From positions 57,388 to 121,387 of the forward strand of contig NZ_JAVIFX010000026.1 of the NCBI RefSeq assembly GCF_031157255.1: a DNA stretch of 64,000 bases. Reading direction: 5' to 3'. The DNA comes from Bradyrhizobium sp. LHD-71. GTDB taxonomy: Bacteria; Pseudomonadota; Alphaproteobacteria; Rhizobiales; Xanthobacteraceae. Position numbers and translations under genes: made by a program. Below the pieces are notes generated by a model. The model saw only the letters and a list, made by a program, of their open reading frames with translations. It was not told where the DNA came from and did no database searches. This document shows, one piece after another, positions 1 through 10,320 of the stretch (within the stretch, counting starts at the first letter, position 1; every line of letters starts with the position of its first letter).

Positions 1-172
1 TCGAGATCTGAGACGCGTGGGAATATCCTGGATCGTCATGATGGGAACTAACTGAAGGAAGACCGATCATTACTGCCAAACTCAATTCCGCCGTCGTAGC
101 GCCGGTGCTGATGAAGCTGCGGTAACACCTTCGGCAACGAAAGGCAGCGGTCGGAAGAAGAAGGAACGAGAA
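1..172. other. Intergenic or upstream gene end, nothing recognised
   Basis: No gene could be assigned. One frame reads to a stop near position 55 and another to a stop near 126, so the tail of a gene lying outside the window is possible, but neither matches a family I recognise. I saw no copy of the ECF41-type promoter (TGTCACA-N16-CGTC) upstream of the sigma factor that follows. Confidence 0.3.
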
Positions 173-1069
173 TTGAACAGCCACGCGATTGATGCTGCGA
201 CGAAGGCTTTCGTAGCCTACCGCGATCTTCTATTCACCGTCGCATACGAAATGCTCGGATCGGCATCCGACGCTGAAGACGTCCTTCAAGAAACCTGGCT
301 GAGGTGGGTCAAGGTTGATTTGGCACAGGTACGCGACCAGCGCGCCTATCTTTTTCGAATTACGACACGGCAGGCGCTGAACCGGCTCCGCACACTGAAG
401 CGCCGCAAGGAGGAGTATGTCGGCCCGTGGCTACCCGAGCCGTTAATCACTGCGCCAGACATGGCCGAGGACCTTGAGCTCGCCGAGAGTGTATCGATGG
501 CGCTCATGATCGTTCTCGAGACGCTGTCACCGATCGAGCGCGCCGTCTTCGTTCTTCGTGGGGCCTTTGATGTTAGCTATGACGAGATCGCCGCCATCGT
601 CGACAAGAACCCCACGGCCGTCCGTCAAATAGCGCATCGCGCCCGCCAGCACGTCAACTCGCGACGTCCTCGCCAGGTAGTCTCCCCGGGAGAGACGCGG
701 AGGGTACTGGAGTTGTTTCGCCGCGCACTCGAATCCGGGAATCCGCAGGACCTCATCGATGTGCTCGCGCCCGACATCGTCTTTGTGAGCGACGGCGGCG
801 GCGTAAAGCAGGCTGCGCTGCGGCCGATCATCGGGGCAGAGAGGATCATCCGGGTGCTCCTCCACGGTCTCCCAAAAATCGAAGGTGCGCTCGCTGGCGA
901 ACCCACAGTAGTCAACGGCAACCCGGCACTGATCATGCGCCTTGATGGGAAGATCGACGGCATCCTCGCCGTCCGGGTCGAGGACGCGCGCATCACCGGC
1001 CTTTACTACGTCCGAAACCCGGAGAAGCTGACCCGGATCGAATCCGAAACGCTGCTGACCCTCGGATGA
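173..1069 (+). CDS. ECF41-type RNA polymerase sigma factor with SnoaL-like C-terminal domain
   Basis: Extracytoplasmic-function sigma factor of 298 residues. Sigma region 2 lies at about residues 12-80, including the EDVLQETWLR helix. The linker carries WLPEP at residues 86-90, a hallmark of the ECF41 group. Sigma region 4 follows at about 115-165, and a SnoaL/NTF2-like extension fills residues 175-298. In this group the extension acts as a fused regulatory domain, and no anti-sigma factor is used (established knowledge). No anti-sigma gene is seen next to it. The start is a TTG preceded by GAAGGAACGAG, a usable ribosome binding site. ECF41 genes often sit next to carboxymuconolactone decarboxylase or oxidoreductase genes; no such partner is inside the window, so the target may lie upstream of it. 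Confidence 0.9.
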   Translation: MNSHAIDAATKAFVAYRDLLFTVAYEMLGSASDAEDVLQETWLRWVKVDLAQVRDQRAYLFRITTRQALNRLRTLKRRKEEYVGPWLPEPLITAPDMAEDLELAESVSMALMIVLETLSPIERAVFVLRGAFDVSYDEIAAIVDKNPTAVRQIAHRARQHVNSRRPRQVVSPGETRRVLELFRRALESGNPQDLIDVLAPDIVFVSDGGGVKQAALRPIIGAERIIRVLLHGLPKIEGALAGEPTVVNGNPALIMRLDGKIDGILAVRVEDARITGLYYVRNPEKLTRIESETLLTLG

Positions 1070-1103
1070 GCGGCGGCCCCGAACTGGCCATTGCGATCAA
1101 GGG

Positions 1104-1254
1104 TCGCGGCGGCCCAATGCAGTGGAACGCCGCGGAAGCTTTCGCAAGGCGGCGGACTTTCGCGCCCTCGAGCAGTCTAATCTCAGCCGCAGAGTCAGAC
1201 CTCTGGAGGAGCAACTCGGGATCGCGTTGTTCGAGCGAACCAATGGCATCCTCA
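1104..1254 (+). pseudogene. Relic of a LysR-type regulator N-terminus (helix-turn-helix only)
   Basis: One frame reads ERRGSFRKAADFRALEQSN followed by LSRRVRPLEEQLGIALFERT. This is the core of a LysR winged-helix domain, where families typically show SFRxAA, QSxLSRxIxxLEExLGxxLFxR. There is no start-to-HTH lead-in in frame and no effector-binding domain: the match stops near 1254, just before the converging MFS gene ends. About 50 residues of a roughly 300-residue protein survive. It is therefore a truncated remnant. Confidence 0.75.
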
Positions 1255-1298
1255 GCACGAAAACCGAATTGCTACCTCGGAGAGGCGTGCCCAGCAAC

Positions 1299-2783
1299 CT
1301 ATCCCAGCCGCTGGTCGCGTGCGTCCTCGGTCTCTTCGATGGCAGCCTTCTGCGCAGCCTTGTCGACCTCCTTGCGGCTGGAGATTTCCTTGGCGCGCCG
1401 GCCCGAGACCTGATGCCCCGCGTCTGACGGCATCATGAAGAAGACGATCGCCGAGGACGCAGAGATCAGCGCGACGACGATGAAGGCTGGCCCGAAGTCG
1501 GCCGCCGTCAGCTCGCCACCCTTGCGCATCAAAACTGTCAGCTCGACCGAGAATGCGCCGACGGCTACACCGGCCGAGATGGCGAGTTGCTGCGTGACGC
1601 TGACAAGCGTCGTGGCCCGGCTCATGCGCGCCATGTCCACTTCGGCATAGCCGATGGTATTGATCGCGGTGAACTGCAGCGAGCGGAAGAAACCGCCGAT
1701 GATCAGCAGGACCAAGATCAGCGAAAGCGGCGTGTCCGGCGTGAACAGCGCACAGACCGCGAGAAATCCCGCGCTGACCAGCGCATCGGTCACCATGATG
1801 TTGCGAAAGCCGAAGGTGGCGATCATGCGGGCCGCCAGCCCCTTCATGAACAATGCGCCGACTGCCGAGCCGAACGTGATGAGGCCGGACTGGAATGGCG
1901 ACAGGCCGAAGCCGACCTGCAGCAACAGCGGCAACAGAAACGGCAGCGCGCCGATACCGAGGCGGAACAGAAAGCCGCCCATGATGGCGGCGCGCATCGT
2001 CTTCAAGCGCAGCAGGCTGAAATCCAGCACGGGGAAGGGCACGCGCTTGTAGTGCAGGATATAGAGCGTTATCGAGATCGCGCCGCAGACGATGAAGCCG
2101 ATCACGACCGGCCACGGCAGGACATTCAGACCGGCGACCGACAGTCCGAAGGCGATGCCGCCGAGGCCGATGCCGGCGAGGAAGAAGCCCTTGAAGTCGA
2201 ACGGCTGAATATCGTCACTCTTGATCGGGTCGATATAGCGCTGCGCCATATAGATGCCGATGATGCCGATCGGGATGTTGATCAGGAAGATATAGTGCCA
2301 GGAGAAATATGTGGTGATGAAGCCGCCGAGCGCCGGACCGACCACGGGGCCGATCAACGCGGGCGCGGTTACCCAGGCCATCGCCGAAACGAGCTCGCGT
2401 TTTTCGATCGAACGAAGCAGCACCAGGCGCCCAACCGGCGTCATCATCGCCCCGCCGATTCCCTCGATGGTGCGCGCCAGCACGAAATGATGGATGCTCT
2501 GCGCCAGCGCACAGCCGATCGAGCCGAGCATGAAGACGACGATGGCGCTGGTGAACACCCGACGGGCGCCGAAGCGATCCGCAACCCAGCCGCTCGCCGG
2601 GATGAAGACGGCGAGGGCCAGAAGATACGAGGTGATTGCGAGCTTCAGCGTCAGCGGGCTGGTGCCGATGTCGGCGGCGATGGCAGGAAGCGACGTTGCG
2701 ATGACCGTTGCGTCCATGTTCTCCATGAACAGAGCCGCGGCGACGATTAAGGGAATGATTCTTTCTTTTCGCATCGAGGTCAT
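1299..2783 (-). CDS. DHA2-family MFS multidrug efflux transporter
   Basis: Integral membrane drug:proton antiporter of 494 residues, EmrB/QacA type. It starts MTSMRKERIIPLIVAAALF and continues with ENMDATVIATSLPAIA, the typical first helix of DHA2 exporters with a conserved MDxTxxxxALP-like segment. The MFS motif A is visible as GWVADRFGARRVF at about residues 64-76. Hydrophobic segments recur along the whole length and fit 12-14 transmembrane helices. The hydrophilic tail (residues about 460-494) is Lys/Glu rich and cytoplasmic. A second ATG lies three codons downstream; neither has a clear Shine-Dalgarno sequence. The gene converges on the LysR relic, which may once have been its regulator (inference). 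The substrate cannot be read from sequence. Confidence 0.9.
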   Translation of the reverse strand: MTSMRKERIIPLIVAAALFMENMDATVIATSLPAIAADIGTSPLTLKLAITSYLLALAVFIPASGWVADRFGARRVFTSAIVVFMLGSIGCALAQSIHHFVLARTIEGIGGAMMTPVGRLVLLRSIEKRELVSAMAWVTAPALIGPVVGPALGGFITTYFSWHYIFLINIPIGIIGIYMAQRYIDPIKSDDIQPFDFKGFFLAGIGLGGIAFGLSVAGLNVLPWPVVIGFIVCGAISITLYILHYKRVPFPVLDFSLLRLKTMRAAIMGGFLFRLGIGALPFLLPLLLQVGFGLSPFQSGLITFGSAVGALFMKGLAARMIATFGFRNIMVTDALVSAGFLAVCALFTPDTPLSLILVLLIIGGFFRSLQFTAINTIGYAEVDMARMSRATTLVSVTQQLAISAGVAVGAFSVELTVLMRKGGELTAADFGPAFIVVALISASSAIVFFMMPSDAGHQVSGRRAKEISSRKEVDKAAQKAAIEETEDARDQRLG

Positions 2784-4613
<1,830 letters not shown>

Positions 4614-4641
4614 AGGTCTGCGAGTGAAGTTGCGAAGCGCT

Positions 4642-4728
4642 GTAGCCCGCATGAGCGAAGCGATATGCGGGAACGGCTTCGCAGACCACTAATGTTGTCC
4701 CGCATGTCGCTACGCTCATGCGGGCTAC
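4642..4728. repeat. Large palindromic intergenic repeat (31-base arms)
   Basis: The left arm at 4642-4672 (GTAGCCCGCATGAGCGAAGC onward) and the right arm at 4698-4728 (ending GCTCATGCGGGCTAC) are near-perfect reverse complements separated by 25 bases. The transcript would fold into a long hairpin. Elements with the core TAGCCCGCATGAGCG are, to my knowledge, dispersed in many copies in Bradyrhizobium and Rhodopseudomonas intergenic regions (REP-like). It may also act as a transcription terminator after guaB, although no U tract follows. Confidence 0.8.
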
Positions 4729-4746
4729 AATTCCTCGCAACCGTCG

Positions 4747-4775
4747 TACTGGATTCGCTCCGCTCGCAATGACGC
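4747..4775. repeat. Fragment of a second dispersed intergenic repeat
   Basis: The segment ACTGGATTCGCTCCGCTCGC followed by AATGACG matches the core of the common GTCATTGCGAGCGNAGCGAA-type repeat known from many proteobacterial intergenic regions, read in the opposite direction. Only one arm is evident here, so it looks like a degenerate or partial copy. It lies between the large palindrome and the MFS gene. Confidence 0.5.
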
Positions 4776-4873
4776 CAGACCGCTTGCCATTGCGACCGGC
4801 GCGATAGATGATCGCCGCGCAACGAGACGCGCGCGGTTTCAAGCGTGCCGGGATTTCGGGAGCGGCAGGACGG

Positions 4874-6046
4874 GTGGCGGCGCTAGAACAGAACGACGAG
4901 CCGGAACAGGCCGCCCCCGAGCAGGGTTATCGCAACACCATCATCTCCGGCGCCTGCCTGAGCATCGCCTGGTTCGGCGACAGCGTCATCTACATCACCT
5001 TGCCGCTCTACGCGGCCTCGTTCGGCCTCGATGCGGTGCTGGTCGGCGTTTTGCTCTCGTGCAACCGAGTCGTGCGCATTCTCGGCTACGGCTGGGTCGC
5101 GCCACTGGCGCGACGCTTCGGCGCCAATATGCTGACTGCGGCTGCATGCACCGCCGCGGCGCTGACGACGATTGGCTACGGCGTTGCGACAAGCTTTGCC
5201 GTATTCTTCGTGGTTCGCTGCATATGGGGCGGCGCGTGGGGTATCCTCAACCTGACGATGACGGCCTATGCGTATGGTGACGGGCGCGGAGCCGGCAAAC
5301 GTATCGGCGTGGCGCGGGCGGCCAGCATTGTCGGGCCAATGCTGGCGCTTGTTGCGGTCGGGCCGCTCTGTGTCGCGATCGGCCCGCACCAGATGTTCGT
5401 CCTGTACGGGGTGCTGAGCCTGATCGCGATTCCGATCGCCTTCATGCTGCCGCCGATGCGGGCGGAGCCGAAGGGCGATGCCGGGCCTGAGAAACGCTGG
5501 CGGCCGACGCCGCTGAATATCCTTTTCTTCGGCCTTGCCTTTGCCGCCGACGGCGTGTTGGGCACGACGATCTCCGTGCTGCTCTCGGGATTCATGCCGA
5601 CGTCGCAGGCGATCATCGGCGCCGGGCTGATCATGGCCCTTCGGCAACTGCTCGGCATCTCGCTGGCCTTCATCAGCGGCCCGATCACCGACCGGCTTGG
5701 CGCACACCGCCTGCTGCTACCCTGCACGCTGTCCGTCATCGTCGGGCTTTTGATCGTCGCGGCCGGCTTCATCTACGTCGGCGCGATCCTGATCATCTTC
5801 TCGCGCGGCCTCCTGCAGACGGTCGGCCCGGTGCTCGCGGCCGAGAAATCCTCCGATCGCATCGCGGCGCTTGCGTCCTACGCGACCTGGACCGATGTCG
5901 GTCTCGCCGGCGGAGCGTTTCTCGGCACAGTCGGTGTTGCGTCACTCGGCTCGACGCCCACATACTCGCTGATGGCGGCCGCGCTCATCCTCGCCACCGC
6001 CTGGCAATTTTTCGATTCCAGAAAAGCTTCGTCGGCAATCAAGTAG
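4874..6046 (+). CDS. MFS transporter between guaB and rsmB
   Basis: Integral membrane protein of 390 residues from the GTG at 4874 (412 if the upstream ATG at 4808 is used). Twelve hydrophobic segments are visible, beginning NTIISGACLSIAWFGDSVIY. A charged central loop (EPKGDAGPEKRWRPTP) separates the two six-helix halves, as usual in MFS proteins. The second half starts LNILFFGLAFAADGVLG. The GTG start is preferred because GGCAGG lies just upstream and the first 22 residues of the longer form are not typical of a transporter, but this is not certain. The substrate is unknown. The gene sits 260 bases after guaB and 15 bases before the oxidoreductase, so it may share a transcript with the latter. 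Confidence 0.85.
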   Translation: MAALEQNDEPEQAAPEQGYRNTIISGACLSIAWFGDSVIYITLPLYAASFGLDAVLVGVLLSCNRVVRILGYGWVAPLARRFGANMLTAAACTAAALTTIGYGVATSFAVFFVVRCIWGGAWGILNLTMTAYAYGDGRGAGKRIGVARAASIVGPMLALVAVGPLCVAIGPHQMFVLYGVLSLIAIPIAFMLPPMRAEPKGDAGPEKRWRPTPLNILFFGLAFAADGVLGTTISVLLSGFMPTSQAIIGAGLIMALRQLLGISLAFISGPITDRLGAHRLLLPCTLSVIVGLLIVAAGFIYVGAILIIFSRGLLQTVGPVLAAEKSSDRIAALASYATWTDVGLAGGAFLGTVGVASLGSTPTYSLMAAALILATAWQFFDSRKASSAIK

Positions 6047-6061
6047 AAGAGGAAATCGCCC

Positions 6062-7087
6062 ATGGCCACCGCACAACGCATCGTCCTTGCCTCCCGCCCG
6101 GTCGGCGAACCGAAGCCTGAGAACTTTCGCCTCGAGGACGTCCCGGTGCCGTCGCCGGGACCCGGGCAGGTGCTGCTGCGGACGATCTGGCTCTCGCTTG
6201 ATCCCTATATGCGCGGGCGCATGAGCGATGCGCCATCCTACGCGCAGCCGGTGCAGATCGACCAGGTGATGGAGGGCGGGACGGTCAGCGAGGTCGCAGC
6301 CTCCAATCACCCGGATTTCAAGGCGGGCGAGGTGGTGTTGAGCCGCGCCGGCTGGCAGACGCATTTCATTTCGGACGGCAAGGGCCTGCGCAAGGTCGAC
6401 GCCAAAGCCGCGCCGACGTCGACGGCGCTGGGTGTGCTGGGCATGCCCGGCATGACCGCGTACACGGGCTTGCTCGACATCGGCAAGCCGCAGCCCGGCG
6501 AGACGGTCGTGGTCGCCGCGGCATCAGGGGCTGTCGGCTCTGCCGTGGGGCAGATTGCGAAGATCAAAGGCGCTCGCGCGATCGGCATCGCTGGCGGCGC
6601 TGAGAAGTGCAAGTACGTCAAGGATGTGCTCGGCTTCGATGATTGTCTCGATCACCGCGATCCCGACATGGCCGCCAAGCTCAAGGCCGCGTGCCCGAAG
6701 GGCATCGACGTGTATTTCGAGAACGTCGGCGGCAAGGTGTTCGAGGCCGTACTGCCGCTCCTGAATCCGTTTGCACGGATTCCGGTTTGCGGCCTGATCG
6801 CGCAATACAACGCCTTCGAGGAAGAGAAGGGCGGCAAGGCCATGTCGTTCCTGATGCGCAACGTGCTGACCAAGCGGCTGGCCATCCGCGGCTTCATCGT
6901 CAGCGATTTTGCGTCACGCTATGGCGATTTCATCACCGACATGACGAAATGGTTCGGCGAGGGAAAGTTGAAGTATCGCGAAACGGTCGAGGACGGGCTC
7001 GCCAATGCGCCGCGGGCGTTCATGGGCATGCTGCGCGGCGAAAATTTCGGCAAGCAACTGGTGCGCGTCGGACCGGACAAGGGGTGA
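6062..7087 (+). CDS. NADP-dependent zinc-independent oxidoreductase (MDR, CurA/leukotriene B4 dehydrogenase-like)
   Basis: Cytosolic medium-chain reductase of 341 residues. The N-terminal GroES-like part contains the family signature RTIWLSLDPYMRGRMSD (residues about 40-56) and MEGGTVSEV. The cofactor-binding part contains VVVAAASGAVGSAVGQIAK (AASGAVGS replaces the Rossmann GxGxxG in this family) and GIAGGAEKC, where K and C approximate the NADP(H) ribose-phosphate site. YFENVGG is the conserved segment near the active site. Cysteines for structural zinc are absent, as expected. The family reduces the C=C bond of alpha,beta-unsaturated carbonyls, acting as a detoxifying alkenal or quinone reductase. 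The start ATG follows GAAGAGGAAATC and lies 15 bases after the MFS stop. Confidence 0.9.
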   Translation: MATAQRIVLASRPVGEPKPENFRLEDVPVPSPGPGQVLLRTIWLSLDPYMRGRMSDAPSYAQPVQIDQVMEGGTVSEVAASNHPDFKAGEVVLSRAGWQTHFISDGKGLRKVDAKAAPTSTALGVLGMPGMTAYTGLLDIGKPQPGETVVVAAASGAVGSAVGQIAKIKGARAIGIAGGAEKCKYVKDVLGFDDCLDHRDPDMAAKLKAACPKGIDVYFENVGGKVFEAVLPLLNPFARIPVCGLIAQYNAFEEEKGGKAMSFLMRNVLTKRLAIRGFIVSDFASRYGDFITDMTKWFGEGKLKYRETVEDGLANAPRAFMGMLRGENFGKQLVRVGPDKG

Positions 7088-7136
7088 GGACGGACGTTGA
7101 TCCGTAATCGGATCAAGCCAAATCGCTACCGTCATG

Positions 7137-7175
7137 CCCTGTCATCGGCTCCGCGCGGCGCAGCCGATGACAGGG
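7137..7175. repeat. Perfect 14-bp inverted repeat
   Basis: CCCTGTCATCGGCT at 7137-7150 is the exact reverse complement of AGCCGATGACAGGG at 7162-7175, with an 11-base GC-rich loop. It lies 50 bases after the oxidoreductase stop. The flanks (GTCATGC before, GGCATCCAGTAA after) resemble the outer ends of another dispersed palindromic element of these genomes. It could serve as a hairpin barrier between two convergent genes. Confidence 0.7.
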
Positions 7176-7282
7176 CTCCGGCGGGCATCCAGTAAGCCGC
7201 AGCTCTTGCGATTTGAGCACTGACGCTCCGGGACCGGGTCCCCAGGACAACAAGATTTGCGAGCTGCAAATCCAGATTCCGC

Positions 7283-7639
7283 TTAGAGCCAGCCGGTCGG
7301 ATCTTCGATCGGACGGCCGTCGATAGCGCGAACCATGCCGCGGATGACGCGGAAGATCTGCCAGACGGCGAGGACGGCGAGGATCAGAAAGCCGACCCCG
7401 ACGATCGTCAAAAGCCCGCCGATGACGAGGCCGACCAGGCTGATCCAGAACGTGCGGATCGCCGATGTCATGTGCGTATCGAATCCGGTCCCGACGAGCT
7501 GGCCGCGCTTCGTGTAGGCGATAACCAGACCGACCACCATGGTGATGAAAGCCGTGAAGTAGGAGGCGATATAAAGGCCCCAGACGATCATCGCCCAGGT
7601 CCTCGGATCGGTGCCGTTTTCGGTCGGCTGCATCGACAT
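7283..7639 (-). CDS. DUF4870-family small membrane protein
   Basis: Membrane protein of 118 residues starting MSMQPTENGTDPRTWAMIVW. Three hydrophobic helices are visible: IASYFTAFITMVVGLVIAY (about residues 21-39), ISLVGLVIGGLLTIVGVGFL (about 67-86) and the following LAVLAVWQIFRVIRGM. The pattern YTKRG at the end of the first helix, IRTFWISL before the second, and the ending GRPIEDPTGWL are typical of the DUF4870/COG3671 family of unknown function. Reading can be extended 63 codons upstream, but that extension is low complexity. The ATG at 7639 has AGGGACA upstream and fits the family length. Confidence 0.85.
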   Translation of the reverse strand: MSMQPTENGTDPRTWAMIVWGLYIASYFTAFITMVVGLVIAYTKRGQLVGTGFDTHMTSAIRTFWISLVGLVIGGLLTIVGVGFLILAVLAVWQIFRVIRGMVRAIDGRPIEDPTGWL

Positions 7640-7727
7640 CGCGCGCTGTCCCTCACTGCAACAGGTGAAGCCTAGCGTTGGCTGCGCGGGGTGTCCACGA
7701 CGTTCTATCGAGGTCGCTGATGGATTG

Positions 7728-8312
7728 TCAGATGACGCGATAGCGGATCGCAAAATTGTCGTCGTGCATCGAGCGTTCGTCGCTGCTCTTGGTGTTGGCA
7801 ATGACGTCGGACGGATGCCAGGGGCCAAATTCGGTCGAGCGATCGGGCTTTGCAGCGAGCTCGATCGTGAATTGCCGCTGCGGCTGGCCCGGCATGCTGA
7901 GCACGAGGACTCGTCGGCCGGTGTGGACGTTGATCGGCACGGTGCCTTTCAGGGTCGCGCGGCCGTCGGTGACCGCTGACCACGCACCCCCGCGCAGTTG
8001 CGCCATTGTCTGATTGACGTCCGTGTGCAATTCGACCTGCGCTTCGCGTTTCGACGAGCCTGCCGCGATCACGCGCGGGAGGCGGATCTCGAACTCGATC
8101 GCGCGAGCGCCGACCGCCAGTCCAAGATGCTCCATGGCGCTAAGCCGCAGGCTCGAGCCGGCGGCGGCGAGGATGAGGACGGCGAGGCTTATTCCGATCA
8201 CCACGCTGTTGCGCTGGCCCTGGCGCATCGACCGGATTCGGCCGGAGACGCGCAAGGCGATGGCGATCACGAGCAGGGCGCCGGCAGAACCTGCAACAAG
8301 AGGATAGATCAT
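7728..8312 (-). CDS. Hypothetical membrane-anchored protein
   Basis: Protein of 194 residues from the ATG at 8312 (MIYPLVAGSAGALLVIAIAL). Two hydrophobic helices lie at about residues 5-24 and 42-60, joined by a basic loop (RIRSMRQGQR). The remaining 130 residues are soluble and beta-rich, with a run of alternating hydrophobic residues (RRVLVLSMPGQPQRQFTIEL). I do not recognise the family. It could be a small envelope or signalling protein. The frame stays open upstream of 8312, but that part overlaps no conserved sequence and would run into the divergent rsmB promoter. It is followed 88 bases downstream by the DUF4870 gene, so the two may be cotranscribed. Confidence 0.6.
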   Translation of the reverse strand: MIYPLVAGSAGALLVIAIALRVSGRIRSMRQGQRNSVVIGISLAVLILAAAGSSLRLSAMEHLGLAVGARAIEFEIRLPRVIAAGSSKREAQVELHTDVNQTMAQLRGGAWSAVTDGRATLKGTVPINVHTGRRVLVLSMPGQPQRQFTIELAAKPDRSTEFGPWHPSDVIANTKSSDERSMHDDNFAIRYRVI

Positions 8313-8570
8313 GATGATCTCAAACCGGCGGCAAGTGGCCGAAGATTGGGTCGGGCGACTTCCGTTGGTCTGCCCGTCTGCGGCAAGGTTCAAGGTCGCT
8401 GCGTCACAGTTCATTTCATCTTGAAATACGGGACGGAGGGAACTTTCCACGGCGAAAACGAGTGCCGCGGCTTGCCGGCAACGGGGCCTGGTCGTCCTTT
8501 GGCCGATAGTCGTGCCCGACGGTGTGGATCTCTGTTTGCTTTCGGAATCCTTCGCGTCTACTGAGCGTGC

Positions 8571-9869
8571 ATGACGCCTGCCGCCCGCCTTTCTGCCGCG
8601 ATGGAAGTGATCGCCGCGATCGATACACAACGCATTCCGGCCACGAACGCGTTGAAGGATTGGGGTGTGGCGCATCGCTTCGCGGGGTCCGGCGATCGCG
8701 CGGCGATCTCCGGCCTTGTTTACGATGTGCTGCGGCGGCGCTCGTCATCCGCCTGGCTGATGGACGACGATTCACCCCGCGCGCGCGTGCTGGGGATGCT
8801 GAAGCTCGAGCGCGGCTTCGACGTGGAACGGATCAGCAGGCTCTGCGACGGTGCCCGCTTTGCGCCGGCGCCGCTGAGCGACGATGAGCGCGCGGCTCTT
8901 GCCTCGCGCACGCTTGATGGCGCGCCTGCTCATGTCGCGGGCGATTTTCCCGAGTGGCTCGACGACGCGTTTGCGAAAGTCTTCGGCGACAACCGCATCC
9001 CTGAGACTAGCGCAATGGCGCGCCGCGCGCCGCTCGACCTGCGCGTCAACACGTTGAAAAGCGATCGGGACAAGGTGAGGGCGTCGTTGCGTCACCTCGG
9101 CGCACAACCGACCCCCTGGTCGCCGTTCGGTTTGCGTATCGAACTGGATGCCGATGCACGCAGTCCCGGCATTCAGGCGGAGCCCGATTTCATCAAGGGG
9201 GCGGTCGAGATTCAGGACGAGGGGTCGCAGCTTGCGGCGCTCTTCACCGCCGCGAAGTCCGGCGAGCAGGTGATCGATCTATGCGCCGGAGCCGGCGGCA
9301 AGACGTTGGCGCTGGCGGCCATGATGGGCGGTCGCGGCCGCCTGATCGCGACGGACCGCGACAAGCGTCAGCTCGCGCCCATCCACGAGCGGCTATCCCG
9401 CGCCGGCGTTCACAATGCCGATGTCCGGACGCCGAAGGATGGCGACCCGCTCGCGGGCCTGGATGGCAGTTCGGATCTTGTCGTCATTGATGCGCCTTGC
9501 ACCGGCACCGGAACCTGGCGGCGCAATCCGGATGCGAAATGGCGCATGCGGCCCGGCGCGCTCGAGCAGCGCGTGAAAGATCAGATCGAAGTGCTCGATC
9601 GCGCCGCCCGGCTTGTCAAGCCAGGCGGCCGCGTTGCCTACATCACCTGTTCTGTGCTGCCGCAGGAAAACGGGGAGCAGATTCGGCACTTCATTTCCCG
9701 CCATCCGGATTTCGAAATCGTGAATGCGACAGATTTCACCGCTCCGTTGGGCGAGCGCGCAATTGCATTTCGCGATGCGGCGTTGCTCTCAAGTGAGGGT
9801 GTGTTGCTTACGCCACAGCGGACGAAAACCGACGGGTTTTTTGTGTCCGTCTTGAAAAGACCGCATTAG
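8571..9869 (+). CDS. rsmB: 16S rRNA (cytosine-C5) methyltransferase, RsmB/NOP2/Sun family
   Basis: SAM-dependent RNA methyltransferase of 432 residues. The N-terminal half (residues about 1-130) is the NusB-like RNA-binding region. The catalytic domain shows motif I as VIDLCAGAGGKTLALAAMM, the PC motif as VIDAPCTGTGTWRRNPD and the TC motif as VAYITCSVLPQENGEQI. The two cysteines act as general base and nucleophile in this family. The gene is known to lie near guaA in Rhizobiales, as it does here. It is divergent from the hypothetical membrane protein gene; the start ATG follows a weak site. Confidence 0.92.
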   Translation: MTPAARLSAAMEVIAAIDTQRIPATNALKDWGVAHRFAGSGDRAAISGLVYDVLRRRSSSAWLMDDDSPRARVLGMLKLERGFDVERISRLCDGARFAPAPLSDDERAALASRTLDGAPAHVAGDFPEWLDDAFAKVFGDNRIPETSAMARRAPLDLRVNTLKSDRDKVRASLRHLGAQPTPWSPFGLRIELDADARSPGIQAEPDFIKGAVEIQDEGSQLAALFTAAKSGEQVIDLCAGAGGKTLALAAMMGGRGRLIATDRDKRQLAPIHERLSRAGVHNADVRTPKDGDPLAGLDGSSDLVVIDAPCTGTGTWRRNPDAKWRMRPGALEQRVKDQIEVLDRAARLVKPGGRVAYITCSVLPQENGEQIRHFISRHPDFEIVNATDFTAPLGERAIAFRDAALLSSEGVLLTPQRTKTDGFFVSVLKRPH

Positions 9870-9892
9870 CGGGGCGCTCCTAGACGCTAATG
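9864..9892. terminator. Possible hairpin overlapping the rsmB stop
   Basis: CATTAGCG at 9864-9871 pairs with CGCTAATG at 9885-9892 across a 13-base loop. The rsmB stop codon is inside the left arm. There is no T tract, so a terminator or attenuator role is only possible. Confidence 0.3.
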
Positions 9893-9940
9893 TTGCATGC
9901 GGCGACGTTGTGTTGTCTCCGCTATGAAAGGAATACGACG

Positions 9941-10213
9941 TTGAACTTGAAGACGCCGAACTTGAAGACCTTGAAAAAGGCTCTGCTTCTGACCTTCCTC
10001 GCGAGCTCGGCTGCGACAGGCGCCTTCGCGCAGACCAACACGCGCGAAGCCGGAGAACGCGCATGCGGTCGCGACGCTTCGCGGTTCTGCAAGGCGGTGA
10101 TCAATGAAAGCGACATGACCGTGCTGGCTTGTCTGCAGAAGAACCGGACCAAGCTTTCGGGAGCCTGCCAGAAGGTGTTGCGCGACAACGGTGTCTGGGA
10201 GCCTGGAAAATAG
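9941..10213 (+). CDS. Small secreted cysteine-containing protein
   Basis: Protein of 90 residues with an N-terminal signal peptide (KKALLLTFLASSAATGAFAQ, likely cut after AFA). The mature part of about 60 residues holds four cysteines in CGRDASRFC and LACLQKNRTKLSGACQKVL. This pattern, two cysteine pairs with helical spacing, is that of the cysteine-rich-repeat-like small periplasmic proteins common in Rhizobiales. The start is taken as TTG at 9941 because GAAAGGA lies 8 bases upstream and gives a clean signal peptide. An ATG at 9890 would add 17 residues without a ribosome site. The function is unknown. Confidence 0.75.
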   Translation: MNLKTPNLKTLKKALLLTFLASSAATGAFAQTNTREAGERACGRDASRFCKAVINESDMTVLACLQKNRTKLSGACQKVLRDNGVWEPGK

Positions 10214-10320
10214 GTCAGTATTATTGACATATGCCGGTTGCCGCGTCAGAATTGCGGATAGTCGGTAGTCGGGCCCGTGCAACTGTTGCCGCGGCGCACC
10301 GATGCGTTTAATTGCTGTCC

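Noticed and set aside
1587..2750. Long plus-strand frame opposite the MFS exporter gene
   Set aside because: Its codons mirror the minus-strand membrane protein and it gives a charged, repetitive product rich in Arg, Asp and Gln with no family resemblance.
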